Assembly (NCBI GenBank): GCA_934573935.1
Contig: CAKTMO010000002.1
Location: forward strand, 62,001 to 126,000
Length of the DNA stretch: 64,000 bases
Source of the DNA: an uncultured Oscillospiraceae bacterium
GTDB lineage: Bacteria; Bacillota; Clostridia; Oscillospirales; Oscillospiraceae
Reading direction: 5' to 3'
In this document: positions 63,464 through 64,000 of the stretch, piece by piece
How positions within the stretch are numbered: the stretch's first letter is position 1
Layout of the letters: every line of letters starts with the position of its first letter
Notes under the pieces: generated by a model
Told to the model about the DNA's origin: nothing
What the model saw: only the letters and a program-made list of their open reading frames with translations
Databases searched by the model: none
Program-made: the position numbers and the translations under genes

Positions 63464-64000
63464 TCATTTCCCTTCCTTCTCCGTCTCCTTCTTCCGTGCC
63501 AGCGCCTCCTTGCGCTCCACGTAGGCGCTGGCCTCGGTGGGCATGCCGCGCTTGGCCAGGCGGCGGTCCATCAGCCACTTGATCAGCAGCCGCAGGCAGG
63601 CGAACACCGGCACGCCGAAGAACATGCCCGGCACGCCGAAGAAGCCGCCGCCCACCAGAATGGCCACAATGACCCAGAAGCTGGAAATACCGGTGCTGTC
63701 GCCCAGGATCTTCGGGCCGATGACGTTGCCGTCCAGCTGCTGCAAAAGGATGATGAAGATGATGAAATACAAACACTTCAGCGGATCCACCAGCAAGATC
63801 AGGAATGCGCTGGGGATGGCCCCCAGGAACGGCCCGAAGAATGGGATCACGTTGGTGACACCCACCACCACGCTCACCAGCGGGGTATAGGGCATTTTCA
63901 GGATGGAACAGCCGATGAAGCACAGAATGCCGATGATCAGCGAATCCAGCAGCTTGCCCCGCACGAAACCGGAAAACACCTGATTGGTCTGGTGCAGACC
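63464..64000 (-). CDS. AI-2E family transporter, 5' part cut by window
   Basis: The C-terminal 178 residues of an AI-2E/PerM family membrane protein (usually 340-400 aa). Visible: 'SILKMPYTPLVSVVVGVTNVIPFFGPFLGAIPSAFLILL', then 'LLQQLDGNVIGPKILGDSTGISSFWVIVAILVGGGFFGVPGMFFGVPVFA', read in parts (GVTNVIPFFGPFLGAIP and NVIGPKILGDSTGIS are the hallmarks), and a charged tail (RKEALARKKETEKEGK). The family moves autoinducer-2, ions or other small solutes; the role here is open. The frame is open to the window edge. Confidence 0.93.
   Translation of the reverse strand, partial: GLHQTNQVFSGFVRGKLLDSLIIGILCFIGCSILKMPYTPLVSVVVGVTNVIPFFGPFLGAIPSAFLILLVDPLKCLYFIIFIILLQQLDGNVIGPKILGDSTGISSFWVIVAILVGGGFFGVPGMFFGVPVFACLRLLIKWLMDRRLAKRGMPTEASAYVERKEALARKKETEKEGK

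Overview
The window looks like chromosomal DNA from an anaerobic, endospore-forming, GC-rich Clostridia of the Oscillospiraceae type (Flavonifractor/Oscillibacter/Lawsonibacter-like gut Firmicutes). This is inferred from gene content: spmA/spmB and a dacF-type carboxypeptidase, the oxygen-sensitive NrdD/NrdG reductase, CarD and AbrB regulators, the Firmicute order SRP RNA-dnaX-ybaB, and strong AAGGAGG ribosome binding sites. Most of the window is ordinary core genome. There are no rRNA genes, phage, IS transposase or CRISPR array.

Layout. 1-4.3 kb: end of an ABC exporter, an Ig-like zinc-ribbon membrane protein with an Asn-Thr repeat, uridine kinase, YdcF-like protein. 4.4-8.3 kb: a four-gene minus-strand operon (purine nucleoside phosphorylase, MTA/SAH-type deaminase, MtnA-like isomerase, class II aldolase) that reads as a kinase-free route for salvage of 5'-deoxyadenosine/methylthioadenosine to DHAP plus an aldehyde. 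8.4-14.2 kb: ferredoxin, TrmN6-like and RsmI methyltransferases, AbrB, SpmAB, and a duplicated DUF1538 membrane protein paired with a tandem PII-like protein. 14.3-21.5 kb: Dus, CPBP protease with a membrane-anchored MerR regulator, thioredoxin reductase, NrdD fused to a redoxin, NrdG. 21.7-26.5 kb: LOR/SDH (TIGR00300) enzyme, LysR, MFS, AraC and DUF2000. 26.5-32.7 kb: barstar, tRNA-Gly(CCC), D-Ala-D-Ala carboxypeptidase, pgi, small P-loop protein, ybaB, dnaX, SRP RNA. 32.8-35 kb: two CobW-type GTPases, one with a very long His-rich metal-binding insert and one fused to a YcgQ-like domain.

35-46.8 kb: DHHW protein and lipoprotein, cytidine deaminase, MarR-controlled heterodimeric ABC exporter, Asn/Thr-rich lipoprotein, uridine phosphorylase, CarD, PLP decarboxylase, MGMT-like protein, and an AT-rich foreign-looking gene with a PD-(D/E)XK/Mrr-like pattern beside tRNA-Leu(TAG). 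46.9-54.9 kb: pyridoxamine kinase, then a surface-protein locus (large Gly-rich secreted protein, small secreted beta protein, membrane protein, SPxTG sortase substrate) divergent from a LytTR/AgrC-type two-component system. This locus carries two single-base frameshifts and an apparently shortened kinase ATPase domain. 54.9-64 kb: glycerate kinase, DUF3786, DUF3810, thioesterase, a complete five-gene peptide/nickel-type ABC importer, and the end of an AI-2E family transporter.

The best candidates for something under-described are the kinase-free 5'-deoxynucleoside salvage operon (with an altered 5'-pocket residue in the phosphorylase), the DUF1538/tandem-PII pair, the foreign nuclease-like gene at 45.7 kb, and the possibly phase-variable surface locus. 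Two MITE-like elements and a dispersed GTAGGGGC palindrome family lie in the intergenic regions.
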